Shown: positions 16,924 through 25,967 of the stretch, piece after piece
How positions within the stretch are numbered: position 1 is the first letter of the stretch
Layout: the number at the start of each line of letters is the position of its first letter
Origin: Actinomycetota bacterium
GTDB lineage: Bacteria > Actinomycetota > Actinomycetes > S36-B12 > CAIYMF01
Direction of reading: 5' to 3'
Length of the DNA stretch: 64,000 nucleotides
Assembly (NCBI GenBank): GCA_020161245.1
Contig: JAIUOK010000009.1
Location: forward strand, 37,101 to 101,100
Translations under genes and position numbers: made by a program
The notes under the pieces: generated by a model
Told to the model about the DNA's origin: nothing
The model's database searches: none
The model's input: the letters and a program-made list of their open reading frames with translations, nothing else

Positions 16924-18120
16924 TCAGGGCTCGGACTCGAACGCCAGCAAGGTCGCGGTGAACGTGTGCAGGTGGTTGCGCGCCTCGACCGGCCCGATCT
17001 CGCCGCCGGCGAGGAACCCGCCGACGTGCTCGAGGCCGAGGGCGCTGCGCACCGCCACGATGTCGTGCTCCGGCGTCGGGAACATCGCCCGGCCCCGGCC
17101 GCTGCAGGTGAACAGCAGCGCCCCTGCGAGCGGCACGGCGCCGAGCTCCTGGCGGGCCCGGGCGAGCACGTCGTCGAGCTCGTCGGACGCCGAGGCCGAG
17201 TCGCGCAGCAGGAACTGGACGGTCGAGCCCACCGGCATAGCGTCGCCGACCGTGATGGTGCCGGCGTCGGAGTCGGCGTCGACGATCCCGCGGGCGAGGA
17301 AGTCGCTGGCCGTGTGCTCCTCGACGTACTCGTCCATAGCGACCCCGACGTGCAGGCCGCTCATGGCCAGCGCGCGCTCCTCCTCGGCGAGCTCGTCGAT
17401 GGCCTCGTGGGCGCGCTCGAGCGCGGGGCGGCCCGCCAACGTGTGCAGAACGGGCCCGTCGGACGACGTGACCGTCATGGGCCTGCCGATCGGACGGCAC
17501 CCCTGCGACACCAGGGTCCTCACGGCGACGTCGCCCGACAGCACGACGCCGACGGCGCCGCGCCCGTGGACCTTGCCGTCGACCATGAGGCGGGCGTCGC
17601 CGCGGCCCGCGGCCCCGCTGACGAGGCCGCCGACGAGCGGGAGCCCCTGCAGCACGTCAGTCGACTGCTCGACGAAGCCCTCGGCAGGGAACGACCAGGG
17701 GTCGGCCAGCAGGATCCCGACCACGTCGGAGCTGCGGCGGTCGGGCATGCCGACGACGGCGAGCGACTCCGGCGTCTGCAGGACCTCGAGGTGGAACGAG
17801 CGGACGGAGACGCCGGGCAGGCGGGCCAGCCACACGCCGACCGCGCGGTCGGACTCGACGGCGTGGCCGGCGCCGACGACGCCGTGCGCGGTGCAGCCGA
17901 GGCTCGTCCCGGCGGCGGCGGCCGATGCCGCCGCCTCGAGCGCCGCGGCCGTCTCGTCGGGGTCGCCGCCCGCCACCCAGGCGACGGCGAGGTCCGGCGC
18001 CGGCCCGGGCCCGAGCTGGGCCAGCGCGGCGCCGACGGCCTGCACCGCGGCGTCGACGAGATCGTCGCCGAGGGCGAGGCCGTCGCCCATGGCGACCGTC
18101 CCGGTCCTGGCGCGCGTCAC
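16924..18120 (-). CDS. FIST domain sensory protein
   Basis: A 398-residue protein made of a FIST N domain (about 30-220) and a FIST C domain (about 230-390). The motifs seen are GTSLGCTAHGVVG, FPAEGFVEQ-type sequence, and GALLFTCSGRGRAMF near the C-terminus, which is diagnostic of FIST_C. FIST domains are thought to bind small ligands such as amino acids. The GTG at 18120 has AGGA eight bases upstream; an internal ATG at 18090 is possible. It is divergent from the AAA ATPase gene. Confidence 0.85.
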   Translation of the reverse strand: MTRARTGTVAMGDGLALGDDLVDAAVQAVGAALAQLGPGPAPDLAVAWVAGGDPDETAAALEAAASAAAAGTSLGCTAHGVVGAGHAVESDRAVGVWLARLPGVSVRSFHLEVLQTPESLAVVGMPDRRSSDVVGILLADPWSFPAEGFVEQSTDVLQGLPLVGGLVSGAAGRGDARLMVDGKVHGRGAVGVVLSGDVAVRTLVSQGCRPIGRPMTVTSSDGPVLHTLAGRPALERAHEAIDELAEEERALAMSGLHVGVAMDEYVEEHTASDFLARGIVDADSDAGTITVGDAMPVGSTVQFLLRDSASASDELDDVLARARQELGAVPLAGALLFTCSGRGRAMFPTPEHDIVAVRSALGLEHVGGFLAGGEIGPVEARNHLHTFTATLLAFESEP

Positions 18121-18346
18121 GGCGCAGATCCTGGCGGAGCGGCGCGCGGGATTCGCCCGTCGTTCACCCGGATCACCCATCCGGGAGGCCGCATCCACCG
18201 GTCGGGTGGGCCGAAGATCCACTCGACCGGACGACGGCGTCACCACATGTCCGGATGCGGGCACAGCGCGTATTCCCTACGTCGGTGCGCTGACGGCGTA
18301 GGGCGCACCCGGTGCGGCGGGCCCCGTCCCGACGTACCGTCGAGCG
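18121..18346. promoter_or_regulatory. divergent regulatory region, FIST / AAA ATPase
   Basis: 226 bases between two divergent starts. It contains CCCGGA-TCACCCA-TCCGGG (18166-18184), a perfect 6-bp-arm hairpin, and the neighbouring GTCGTTCACCC, which resembles the GTCGCTCACCC arm of the element at 7914-7945. No clear -10/-35 pair was found. Confidence 0.35.
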
Positions 18347-19768
18347 GTGACCGATCTGCGCACCCCCGATGCCCCCGCCGACCTGCCCCGCACGCTGGGC
18401 GCGCTGCGCGCCTCCGGGCACGAGCACCGCACGGTCAAGGACGAGCTGCGCGACAACCTCGTCGCCCGGCTCGCCGCCGGCGAGGACCCCTTCCCGGGGG
18501 TCGTCGGTATCGAGGACACCGTGCGCCCGCAGCTCGAGCGCGCCGTCCTCGCCGGGCACGATCTCGTCCTGCTCGGCGAGCGCGGCCAGGGCAAGACGCG
18601 CCTGCTGCGCACGCTCGTCGGCCTGCTCGACGAGTGGACGCCGGTCATCGAGGGCAGCGAGATCAACGAGCACCCCTACGAGCCGGTGTCGGTCTGGGGC
18701 CGTCGCGTCGTGGCCGAGCACGGCGACGCCACACCGGTGGCCTGGCTGCACCGCAGCCAGCGCTACGGCGAGAAGCTCGCCACGCCCGACACCAGCGTCG
18801 GCGACCTCATCGGCGACGTCGACCCGGTGAAGGTGGCCGAGGGCCGCACGCTGGGCGACCCCGAGACCGTGCACTACGGCCTGGTGCCGCGCACCAACCG
18901 CGGCATCTTCGCCATCAACGAGCTCCCCGACCTCGCCGAGCGCATCCAGGTGTCGCTGCTCAACGTGCTCGAGGAGCGCGACATCCAGGTGCGCGGCTAC
19001 GCGCTGCGCCTTCCGCTCGACCTCATGCTGGTGGCGAGCGCCAACCCCGAGGACTACACCAACCGCGGCCGCATCATCACGCCGCTCAAGGACCGCTTCG
19101 GCGCGGAGATCCGCACCCACTACCCGCTGCGCCTCGCAGACGAGGTGACGCTCGTGCGCCAGGAGGCCGACCTGCGCGCCGTCGTCCCGAACCACCTGCT
19201 CGAGGTGGTCGCCCGCTTCACGCGGCTCGTGCGCGAGTCCAACTCCGTCGACCAGCGGTCCGGGGTCTCGGCCCGCTTCTCCGTCGCGGCGTCAGAGTCG
19301 CTGGCCGCGAGCGCGCTGCGGCGGGCCGCGATCACCGGCGAGGCCGTGGGCGTGGCGCGCGTGGGCGACCTGCCGGCCGTTGTCCCGACGCTGCGCGGCA
19401 AGGTCGAGTTCGAGGTCAGCGAGGAGGGCCGCGAGGAGGAGGTCCTGCAGCACCTCATGAAGCGCGCGGTCGCCGAGACCTTCCGCTCGCGGCTCGGCGG
19501 CGTCGACCTGGCCCCGCTCATCACCCGCTTCGACGAGGGCGAGTCCCTCGAGGTCGGCGACCTTGTCACCGGCGAGGACCTCCTGCGCTGCGTGGGCCCG
19601 GTCGAGGGCCTCGGCCGCATCGTCGCGGCGCTCGAGGGGGAGGCGGGCGGCGAGTCCCCCGGCATCGCGGCGTCGTGCCTCGAGACCGCGCTCGAGGGCC
19701 TGTACCTCACCCGCCGCATCTCCAAGGACGAGGTGCCCGGCGGCGGCCGCGCGGTCTACGGCGGCTGA
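18347..19768 (+). CDS. AAA+ ATPase, magnesium-chelatase/MoxR-like
   Basis: A 473-residue AAA+ protein. Walker A is GERGQGKT (residues 77-84). The Walker-B region reads GIFAINELPDL, followed by LLNVLEERDIQVRG and the sensor-1 part VASANPEDYTNRGRI, all typical of the magnesium-chelatase I-subunit/MoxR group. It pairs with the VWA protein at 20332, and the adjacent Rv0958/Rv0959 genes of M. tuberculosis are the same type of pair. Such pairs act as chaperone-like or insertion complexes. GTG start at 18347. The target is unknown. Confidence 0.85.
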   Translation: MTDLRTPDAPADLPRTLGALRASGHEHRTVKDELRDNLVARLAAGEDPFPGVVGIEDTVRPQLERAVLAGHDLVLLGERGQGKTRLLRTLVGLLDEWTPVIEGSEINEHPYEPVSVWGRRVVAEHGDATPVAWLHRSQRYGEKLATPDTSVGDLIGDVDPVKVAEGRTLGDPETVHYGLVPRTNRGIFAINELPDLAERIQVSLLNVLEERDIQVRGYALRLPLDLMLVASANPEDYTNRGRIITPLKDRFGAEIRTHYPLRLADEVTLVRQEADLRAVVPNHLLEVVARFTRLVRESNSVDQRSGVSARFSVAASESLAASALRRAAITGEAVGVARVGDLPAVVPTLRGKVEFEVSEEGREEEVLQHLMKRAVAETFRSRLGGVDLAPLITRFDEGESLEVGDLVTGEDLLRCVGPVEGLGRIVAALEGEAGGESPGIAASCLETALEGLYLTRRISKDEVPGGGRAVYGG

Positions 19769-19783
19769 GACGTGCCGCCCCTG

Positions 19784-20278
19784 TCAGTCCTCGATGCGCT
19801 CGACGGTGACCGCCGTGCCGTAGGCCGCCACCTCGTTCATGAGGTCGGCGATCTCGCCGGTGTCGAAGCGCATCGCGACCACCGCGTTGCCACCCACCTG
19901 TGCTGCGGCATGCCGCAGCCGCTCCACGGCCTCGAGCCGGCTGTCGCTGAGCAGCGCGGTGTAGCCCTTGGCCTCGCCGCCGAAGACCGTGCGGAAGCTC
20001 GCGCCGAGGTTGGAGAAGGCGTTGCGCGCGCGCACGGTGATGCCGAAGACCTCGCCGTGCACCTCGGTGATGCGGTAGCCCGGCAGGTCGTTGGTCGTGA
20101 CGACGATGATCGGCGGCCCGAGGTAGCGCGACGGCCCGGCACCGAGCTCGGCGTCGGCCTGCGTGGTGATCGAGGCCTGCGTCTGCGCCGTCCAGGCGGT
20201 GCCGTCCCACCAGCGCAGCTGCGAGGCGTTCTGCGGGTCGGGGTACCAGCCCTGCGGCGGCAGGTTCGTGTCGGTCAT
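19784..20278 (-). CDS. DUF2510 - YbjQ (heavy-metal-binding-like) fusion protein
   Basis: A 164-residue protein. The N-terminal DUF2510 motif QGWYPDPQNASQLRWWDGTAW is at residues 9-29 (shorter core GWYPDP). It is followed by a YbjQ/DUF74 domain (about 55-164) with PGYRITEVHGEVFGITVRARN and QVGGNAVVAMRFD. YbjQ domains form pentameric rings of unknown purpose. It lies antisense between the AAA gene and the VWA gene, so it interrupts a pair that is usually contiguous. Convergent with the AAA gene (15-base gap) and divergent from the VWA gene. Confidence 0.85.
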   Translation of the reverse strand: MTDTNLPPQGWYPDPQNASQLRWWDGTAWTAQTQASITTQADAELGAGPSRYLGPPIIVVTTNDLPGYRITEVHGEVFGITVRARNAFSNLGASFRTVFGGEAKGYTALLSDSRLEAVERLRHAAAQVGGNAVVAMRFDTGEIADLMNEVAAYGTAVTVERIED

Positions 20279-20287
20279 GGCCTCACG

Positions 20288-20309
20288 GTACGGCGGAGCG
20301 CCGCCGTAC
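20288..20309. promoter_or_regulatory. perfect palindrome between divergent YbjQ and VWA genes
   Basis: GTACGGCGG-AGCG-CCGCCGTAC has 9-bp perfect arms. It lies 10 bases upstream of the DUF2510-YbjQ start and 23 bases upstream of the VWA start, a position suited to an operator shared by both. Confidence 0.4.
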
Positions 20310-20331
20310 TCCTGTCATCGGAGGGGGTGGC

Positions 20332-22290
20332 GTGAACCGCTACCGCTACGGCGCCTACGACGACGGTCCCGACCCGCTCGCGCCCCCGTACGACGCCGGC
20401 CGCGCCGTCGACGAGCTCGGCGACCGCGTGCTCGACGGCTCCGGCGTGCAGGACGCGCTGCGCGACCTCCTGCAGCGCGGCGCCGACGGCGTACGCGGCC
20501 TCGACGACCTGCTGCGCAAGGTGATGCAGCGACGCCGCTCGCTCGAGCGTTCGGGCCGCATGGACGGCATGCTCGAGCAGGCACGGGAGATGCTCGACCG
20601 CGCGGTCGAGCTCGAGCGTCAGGCGCTCTTCCCCGACCCGTCCGACGACGCGCGGTTCCGCGAGGCGCAGCTCGACGCGCTGCCCGACCAGACCGCGCGC
20701 GCCGTCCGCGAGCTCGCCGAGTACGACTGGCGCAGCCCCGAGGCGCGGCAGGCCTTCGAGGACCTCAAGGACATGCTGCGCCGCGACGTCCTCGACCAGC
20801 AGTTCCGCGGGATGAAGCAGGCGCTGCAGAGCCAACCGGGGTCGGCGGAGCGCCAGGCGCTCAAGGACATGATGGCCGACCTCAACCAGCTGCTGGAGAA
20901 GCACGCACGCGGCGAGGACACGCAGGACGACTTCGAGCAGTTCATGGATAAGCACGGGCAGTTCTTCCCCGAGCGTCCCGAGAACATCGAGCAGCTGCTC
21001 GACCAGCTCGCCCGCCAGGCCGCCGCGATGCAGCGCATGCTCGAGTCGATGTCGCCCGAGCAGCGCCAGGAGCTCATGGAGCTCATGGAGGAGGCGCTCG
21101 GCGAGCTCGACCTCGCCTCGGAGATGCAGCGGCTCACCGACAACCTGCGCGCCGCCCGACCCGACCTGCCGTGGAGCGGCCAGCAGCGGCTGCGCGGCGA
21201 CCAGCCGCTCGGCCTCGGCGACGCCACCGAGGCGCTCGCGGACCTCGCCGACCTCGACGCGCTCGCCGAGCAGCTCTCGCAGGACTACCCCGGCTCGTCG
21301 CTGGAGGACGTCGACGAGGAGGCTGTCGCGCGCGCCCTCGGTCGCCAGTCGGTCGACGACCTGCGGCGCCTGCAGGAGATCCAGCGCGAGCTCGAGCGGC
21401 AGGGGTACCTCACGCGCAAGGGCGGCGAGGTCGAGCTGACCGCCAAGGCGATCCGGCGCATCGGGCAGACGGCGCTGCGGAGGGTGTTCGCCTCGCTCGA
21501 GTCCGGGGCGCGGGGCGACCACGACGTGCGGGACGCCGGCTCGGCCGGCGAGCTGACCGGCACGACGCGCGAGTGGCGCTTCGGCGACGAGCAGCCGCTC
21601 GACGTCGTGCGCACGGTCTCGAACTCTGTGCGGCGCAGGATGATCGAGCCCGACAGCCCGCTGCTCCGGCCCGAGGACTTCGAGATCCGCGAGACCGAGC
21701 GGCGCACGCGTGCGGCCGTGGTGCTGCTCGTCGACCAGTCGTTCTCGATGGTCATGAACGACACGTGGCGCACCGCCAAGACGACCGCGATGGCGCTGCA
21801 CGCACTGGCCACCACGCAGTTCCCGCTCGACGCGGTGGAGATCATCGCCTTCGCCAACCTCGCGCGGCGGATCGCGCCGCACGAGCTGCCCGACCTCGAC
21901 GCCAACCAGGTGCAGGGCACCAACCTGCAGCATGCGCTCATGCTGGCCGGCCGCTTCCTCGACAAGCACCCGGACGCCGAGCCCGTGGTCCTCGTGGTGA
22001 CCGACGGCGAGCCCACAGCGCACTTGGACCGCGACGGCGAGTGGTGGTTCTCGTGGCCGCCCGGCCCGGAGACCATCGAGCTCACCCTCGCGGAGGTCGA
22101 CAAGATGACGCGCCGCGGCGTACCGCTGTCGTTCTTCCGGCTCGGCGACGAGCCGCGCCTGGCCCGCTTCCTCGACGACGTCGCACGCCGCAACGGCGGC
22201 CGGGTGCTCGCCCCCGAGGGCGACCGCCTGGGCGACTACGTCGTGAGCGACTACCTCAAGCGCCGCCAGGGCCGCCGCCGCTCCGCCTGA
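20332..22290 (+). CDS. VWA domain protein, partner of the AAA ATPase
   Basis: A 652-residue cytoplasmic protein. The first 440 residues are helical and highly charged. The C-terminal von Willebrand A domain (about 462-640) has an intact MIDAS motif, LLVDQSFSM (D468-x-S-x-S), then GTNLQHAL and VTDGEPTAH. This is the CobT/BchD-like partner expected for the AAA protein at 18347. The GTG at 20332 follows GGAGGGGGTGG, a strong ribosome site. The AAA-VWA unit probably remodels or loads a metal-dependent client. Confidence 0.85.
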   Translation: MNRYRYGAYDDGPDPLAPPYDAGRAVDELGDRVLDGSGVQDALRDLLQRGADGVRGLDDLLRKVMQRRRSLERSGRMDGMLEQAREMLDRAVELERQALFPDPSDDARFREAQLDALPDQTARAVRELAEYDWRSPEARQAFEDLKDMLRRDVLDQQFRGMKQALQSQPGSAERQALKDMMADLNQLLEKHARGEDTQDDFEQFMDKHGQFFPERPENIEQLLDQLARQAAAMQRMLESMSPEQRQELMELMEEALGELDLASEMQRLTDNLRAARPDLPWSGQQRLRGDQPLGLGDATEALADLADLDALAEQLSQDYPGSSLEDVDEEAVARALGRQSVDDLRRLQEIQRELERQGYLTRKGGEVELTAKAIRRIGQTALRRVFASLESGARGDHDVRDAGSAGELTGTTREWRFGDEQPLDVVRTVSNSVRRRMIEPDSPLLRPEDFEIRETERRTRAAVVLLVDQSFSMVMNDTWRTAKTTAMALHALATTQFPLDAVEIIAFANLARRIAPHELPDLDANQVQGTNLQHALMLAGRFLDKHPDAEPVVLVVTDGEPTAHLDRDGEWWFSWPPGPETIELTLAEVDKMTRRGVPLSFFRLGDEPRLARFLDDVARRNGGRVLAPEGDRLGDYVVSDYLKRRQGRRRSA

Positions 22291-22437
22291 CCCCCCGGGT
22301 TGCTGATGAGGGGTCCCCATGACCAATAGACCCGTACACCAGCGCCCCTCACGCAGCCGGCCCGGCCCTGGCGCGTCCGAGCGGCACGCCGGTGAGAGGA
22401 TGCCGCGCGTGCCCGACGTCGACTGCGCGGTCCTGCC

Positions 22438-23748
22438 GTGAGCGGTGAGCGACGCTCCCCGTTCGCCGCGGCTCGTGCCAACTGGGACTTCCAGGGGCTG
22501 CCGCGCGAGGTCGTGGTGCTCTCGGCCGTCGCGTTCTGCGTGGCGCTCGGCTTCGGCATCGTGGCGCCGGCGATCCCGATCTTCGCCCAGGAGTTCGACG
22601 TCTCGGCGTTCTGGGCCAGCGCCGTCATCAGTGCGTTCGCGCTCATGCGCCTCGTCGGCGCCCTCCCCGCCGGCTGGCTGGTCGACCGCGCAGGCGAGCG
22701 CACGACCCTCATCGTCGGCCTGAGCATCGTCGCGGTGTCGTCAGCGTTCGCCGGCCTCTCCACGTCGTTCGTGCAGCTGATCGTTCTGCGGGGGGTCGGC
22801 GGGCTCGGCTCGGCGATGTTCACGGTGTCGGCCCTCGCGCTTCTGCTGCGGGTGGCCGCGCCCGAGCAGCGCGGCCGCGCGGCCGCGGTGTTCCAGGGCG
22901 GATTCCTGCTCGGCGGGATCGTGGGGCCCTTCTTCGGCGGCCTCGTGCTCGGCATCTCGATCCGGCTCCCGTTCTTCGTCTACGCCGCAACGCTCGGCGC
23001 CGCCGTCGTCGTGGTGATCGTGACGCTGTCGCGCACTCATCTGCTCGACGCCCCGTCGAAGGCCGACGGGACCGCCGACGAGCCCGACGAGTCGGCGCGC
23101 TGGCGGCAGCTGCGCGCTGCACTGCGCGACCGCGCCTACGTCACGGCGCTGGCAGTCAACCTCGGCAACGGCTTCGCGTCCTTCGGGCTGCGCAGCGCGA
23201 TCGTGCCGCTGTTCGTCGTCAACGCGCTCATGCTCAACGCGGCGTGGGTGGGCTACGGCGCGTTCGTCTCCGCTCTGGTCCAGGCGCCGCTGCTATTCAT
23301 CGCCGGGCCTGCCACCGACACCCGCGGCCGCCGGTTCGCCCTCATGCTGGGCACCGGCATCACCGCGGTCGGCTTCGTCATCCTCGCGGGGCTCGAGACG
23401 CTGCCGGGCTTCCTGGTGGCCATGGCCGTCTTCGGCGCCGGCGCCGCGTACCTGGGCTCCGGCCCGGCCGCCGTCGTCGGCGACATCACCGGCGGACGGC
23501 GGGAGGGCCCGATCGTCGCGACGTTCCAGATGATGAGCGACGTCGGCGCCGTCGTCGGCCCGCTGCTGGCTGGCGCGATCGTCACCGCGACCGACTCCTA
23601 CACCCTGGGCTTCACCATCGGGGCGGTCGTCCTCGGCATCACCTTCATCATGTCGGCGACGATGCCCGAGACCCTCGGCCGGGCGAAGGCGCAGAGCGCT
23701 CCGCCGCACCTCGACGACGCGAGCGAGCCCGAGGCCCCCCAGCCGTAG
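22438..23748 (+). CDS. MFS transporter
   Basis: A 436-residue major facilitator protein with twelve predicted helices. The loop 2-3 signature is seen as AGWLVDRAGERTTLIVG (about 79-95) and a second, weaker copy as GPATDTRGRRFALMLG (about 290-305). A hydrophilic centre of about 30 residues separates the halves, and the tail is acidic. Drug or metabolite efflux is the usual role; the substrate is unknown. The GTG start at 22438 is used because it places the first helix at about residue 25. Confidence 0.85.
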   Translation: MSGERRSPFAAARANWDFQGLPREVVVLSAVAFCVALGFGIVAPAIPIFAQEFDVSAFWASAVISAFALMRLVGALPAGWLVDRAGERTTLIVGLSIVAVSSAFAGLSTSFVQLIVLRGVGGLGSAMFTVSALALLLRVAAPEQRGRAAAVFQGGFLLGGIVGPFFGGLVLGISIRLPFFVYAATLGAAVVVVIVTLSRTHLLDAPSKADGTADEPDESARWRQLRAALRDRAYVTALAVNLGNGFASFGLRSAIVPLFVVNALMLNAAWVGYGAFVSALVQAPLLFIAGPATDTRGRRFALMLGTGITAVGFVILAGLETLPGFLVAMAVFGAGAAYLGSGPAAVVGDITGGRREGPIVATFQMMSDVGAVVGPLLAGAIVTATDSYTLGFTIGAVVLGITFIMSATMPETLGRAKAQSAPPHLDDASEPEAPQP

Positions 23749-23798
23749 CCGCAGAACCCGGTCGACGCACGACGGCGACCGAGGCAGACTCGCGGCCC

Positions 23799-24692
23799 GT
23801 GACCGACGAGCAGACGAGCCGGCCCGCCCGCGACGCCTCCACGCACGACTACTGGGAGCACGCGGCTGCGACGCACGGGACGAAGGACACCGACCGCTAC
23901 TACCGGCTCGACGACGTCGTGGCGGGCGGCACGCTCATGACCGAGCTCGAGGAGCAGGCCGTCGCCGTCGCCACGGGCGCCGACAGCGCCGACCCCCTCG
24001 GTCGCGTCGCCGGCCTCGACGTGCTGCACCTGCAGAGCCACATCGGCGTCGACGGCGTCGTGATGGCACGGGCCGGCGCCAGGGTGACCTGCGCCGACTA
24101 CTCGGCCACCGCCCTGGCCCGCGCCCAGGAGCTCGCCGCCCGCGTCGGCGTCGCGATCGAGACTGTCGAGACCGACGCCCGTGCGCTGCCCGCCTCGCTG
24201 CACGGCCGGTTCGACCTCGTGTACGCCACGATCGGCGCCATCTGCTGGATCGACGACATCGACCTGTGGATGCGCCAGGTGTCGCTCGCGCTGCGGCCGG
24301 GCGGCCGCCTCGTCATGGTCGAGCTCCATCCCGTGTACCAGATGTTCGACGAGCTGAGCCCGGACATCGTGTGCGACTTCCCCTACGGCGGCGGCGAGCC
24401 GCTGACCTACACCGGCAGCGGGTCGTACGCCGATCCGACGTCGACGGAGGAGAGCACGACGACGTCGTACGCGCACTCGGTCGCCGAGGTCGTCACCGGC
24501 GGCCTGCGGGCCGGCCTCGTAGTCGAGGTGCTCGAGGAGCACCTCTCGATCGCGTTCAACCCGCGCGGCGACGACGTGCTGACCCTCGGCGACGACGGCC
24601 GGCACCGGTTCCTGCTCGGGCGGGGCACGCGCCCCGGCGAGCCCCCGCAGCCGCTGCCGGTCGCGTTCTCTTTCGTGGCGCGCAAGGCCTGA
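23799..24692 (+). CDS. class I SAM-dependent methyltransferase
   Basis: A 297-residue Rossmann methyltransferase. Motif I reads GLDVLHLQSHIGVDGVVMAR (about 69-88), followed by TCADYSATALARAQELA, the acidic residue that binds the ribose (CADYS), and FDLVYATIGAICWI at motif IV. The LHLQSHIG variant is seen in actinobacterial small-molecule methyltransferases. The GTG at 23799 is 50 bases after the MFS stop. The substrate is unknown. Confidence 0.85.
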   Translation: MTDEQTSRPARDASTHDYWEHAAATHGTKDTDRYYRLDDVVAGGTLMTELEEQAVAVATGADSADPLGRVAGLDVLHLQSHIGVDGVVMARAGARVTCADYSATALARAQELAARVGVAIETVETDARALPASLHGRFDLVYATIGAICWIDDIDLWMRQVSLALRPGGRLVMVELHPVYQMFDELSPDIVCDFPYGGGEPLTYTGSGSYADPTSTEESTTTSYAHSVAEVVTGGLRAGLVVEVLEEHLSIAFNPRGDDVLTLGDDGRHRFLLGRGTRPGEPPQPLPVAFSFVARKA

Positions 24693-24751
24693 CCGGCGTC
24701 GGCCCGGCGGCGCGGGGCATGATGCTCGGAGCCGAGCAGGACGGGGACGCC

Positions 24752-25267
24752 ATGGCCGAGGTGCCGTACGAGATCGAGCGGAAGTTCGTCATCGCCGAGC
24801 CCGACGTCGGCGTCCTCGACGCCGCGGCGACGTCGGTCTCGGAGATCGAGCAGACCTACCTCGTCAACGCCGACGGGCATGCCGAGCGCGTGCGCCGCCG
24901 GGTCGTGCGCGACGCGGGCGGCGAGCGCACGCAGCTCACGCACACACGCAAGGTGCCGGTGTCGCGCGGCGTCGTCGAGGAGTACGAGCGGGAGATCGAC
25001 GGCACCGAGTACGCCGACCTGCTCGCGACGGCCGACAGCACGCGCCGACCGGTGATCAAGACGCGCTGGGTCGTGCCGCATGCGGGCCGCGTGTTCGAGA
25101 TCGACCGCATCGTCTCGCCCCGTCAGCTGTGGCTCATGGAGGTCGAGCTCCCTCAGGCCGACGACGTCGACGCCGACGTCGAGCTGCCCCCGTTCGCCAC
25201 GGGCGCCGTCGAGGTGACCGGCGACCCCGCCTACTCGAACAAGTCGCTGGCGCTCCCGCCGGAGTAG
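24752..25267 (+). CDS. CYTH domain protein (triphosphate tunnel metalloenzyme)
   Basis: A 171-residue single CYTH domain. The signature ExExK appears as YEIERKFVI at residues 6-14. Alternating charged beta strands line the tunnel ([36 protein letters not shown]). Such short proteins act as inorganic triphosphatases or adenylate cyclase-like enzymes. I use the ATG at 24752 after GGGGAC; ATG codons at 24719-24722 would add about 11 residues. It may share an operon with the methyltransferase and ung. Confidence 0.85.
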   Translation: MAEVPYEIERKFVIAEPDVGVLDAAATSVSEIEQTYLVNADGHAERVRRRVVRDAGGERTQLTHTRKVPVSRGVVEEYEREIDGTEYADLLATADSTRRPVIKTRWVVPHAGRVFEIDRIVSPRQLWLMEVELPQADDVDADVELPPFATGAVEVTGDPAYSNKSLALPPE

Positions 25268-25289
25268 CCGCCTCCGGCAGGATGCAGGC

Positions 25290-25964
25290 ATGGCACGCCC
25301 GCTCTCCGAGCTCGTCGACCCGGGATGGGCGGCGGCTCTCGCACCCGTCGAGGACGCCATCGCCGCGATGGGCGCGTTCCTCCGCGAGGAGGTCGCCGCA
25401 GGCCGCGGCTACCTGCCCGCCGGCGACAAGGTGCTGCGCGCGTTCACGCGCCCGTTCGACGAGGTCCGGGTGCTCATCGTGGGCCAGGACCCCTACCCGA
25501 CGCCGGGCCACCCCGTAGGCCTGTCGTTCTCCGTGGACCCCGGGGTGCGCCCTGTGCCACGGAGCCTGCAGAACATCTACACCGAGCTCGTCGACGACCT
25601 CGCTGTCGCGCGGCCGACCTCGGGCGACCTCTCACCGTGGGCCGACCGCGGCGTCCTGCTGCTCAACCGGGTGCTGACGGTGTCGCCGGGCAGGCCGGGC
25701 TCGCACCGCGGCAAGGGCTGGGAGGCCGTGACGCAGCAGGCGATCACGGCGCTGGTCGCACGGCCTCAGCCGCTGGTCGCGATCCTCTGGGGGCGCGATG
25801 CGCAGAGCCTGACCCCGATGCTCGGCAGCACGCCGATCGTCGCCAGCGTGCACCCGAGCCCGCTGTCGGCGTCCGGCGGCTTCTTCGGCTCGCGCCCGTT
25901 CAGCCGCGTGAACGACCTGCTCGCACGCCAGGGCGCGGAGCCGGTCGACTGGTCGCTGCCCTAG
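25290..25964 (+). CDS. ung: uracil-DNA glycosylase, family 1
   Basis: A 224-residue base-excision-repair enzyme that removes uracil from DNA. The water-activating loop is [11 protein letters not shown] (residues 65-75, Asp67), [17 protein letters not shown] holds the uracil-binding Asn, and [18 protein letters not shown] is the DNA-intercalation loop (about 193-210). All family 1 motifs are intact and the length is normal. It ends three bases before the convergent amidase gene. Confidence 0.95.
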   Translation: MARPLSELVDPGWAAALAPVEDAIAAMGAFLREEVAAGRGYLPAGDKVLRAFTRPFDEVRVLIVGQDPYPTPGHPVGLSFSVDPGVRPVPRSLQNIYTELVDDLAVARPTSGDLSPWADRGVLLLNRVLTVSPGRPGSHRGKGWEAVTQQAITALVARPQPLVAILWGRDAQSLTPMLGSTPIVASVHPSPLSASGGFFGSRPFSRVNDLLARQGAEPVDWSLP

Positions 25965-25967
25965 GCG

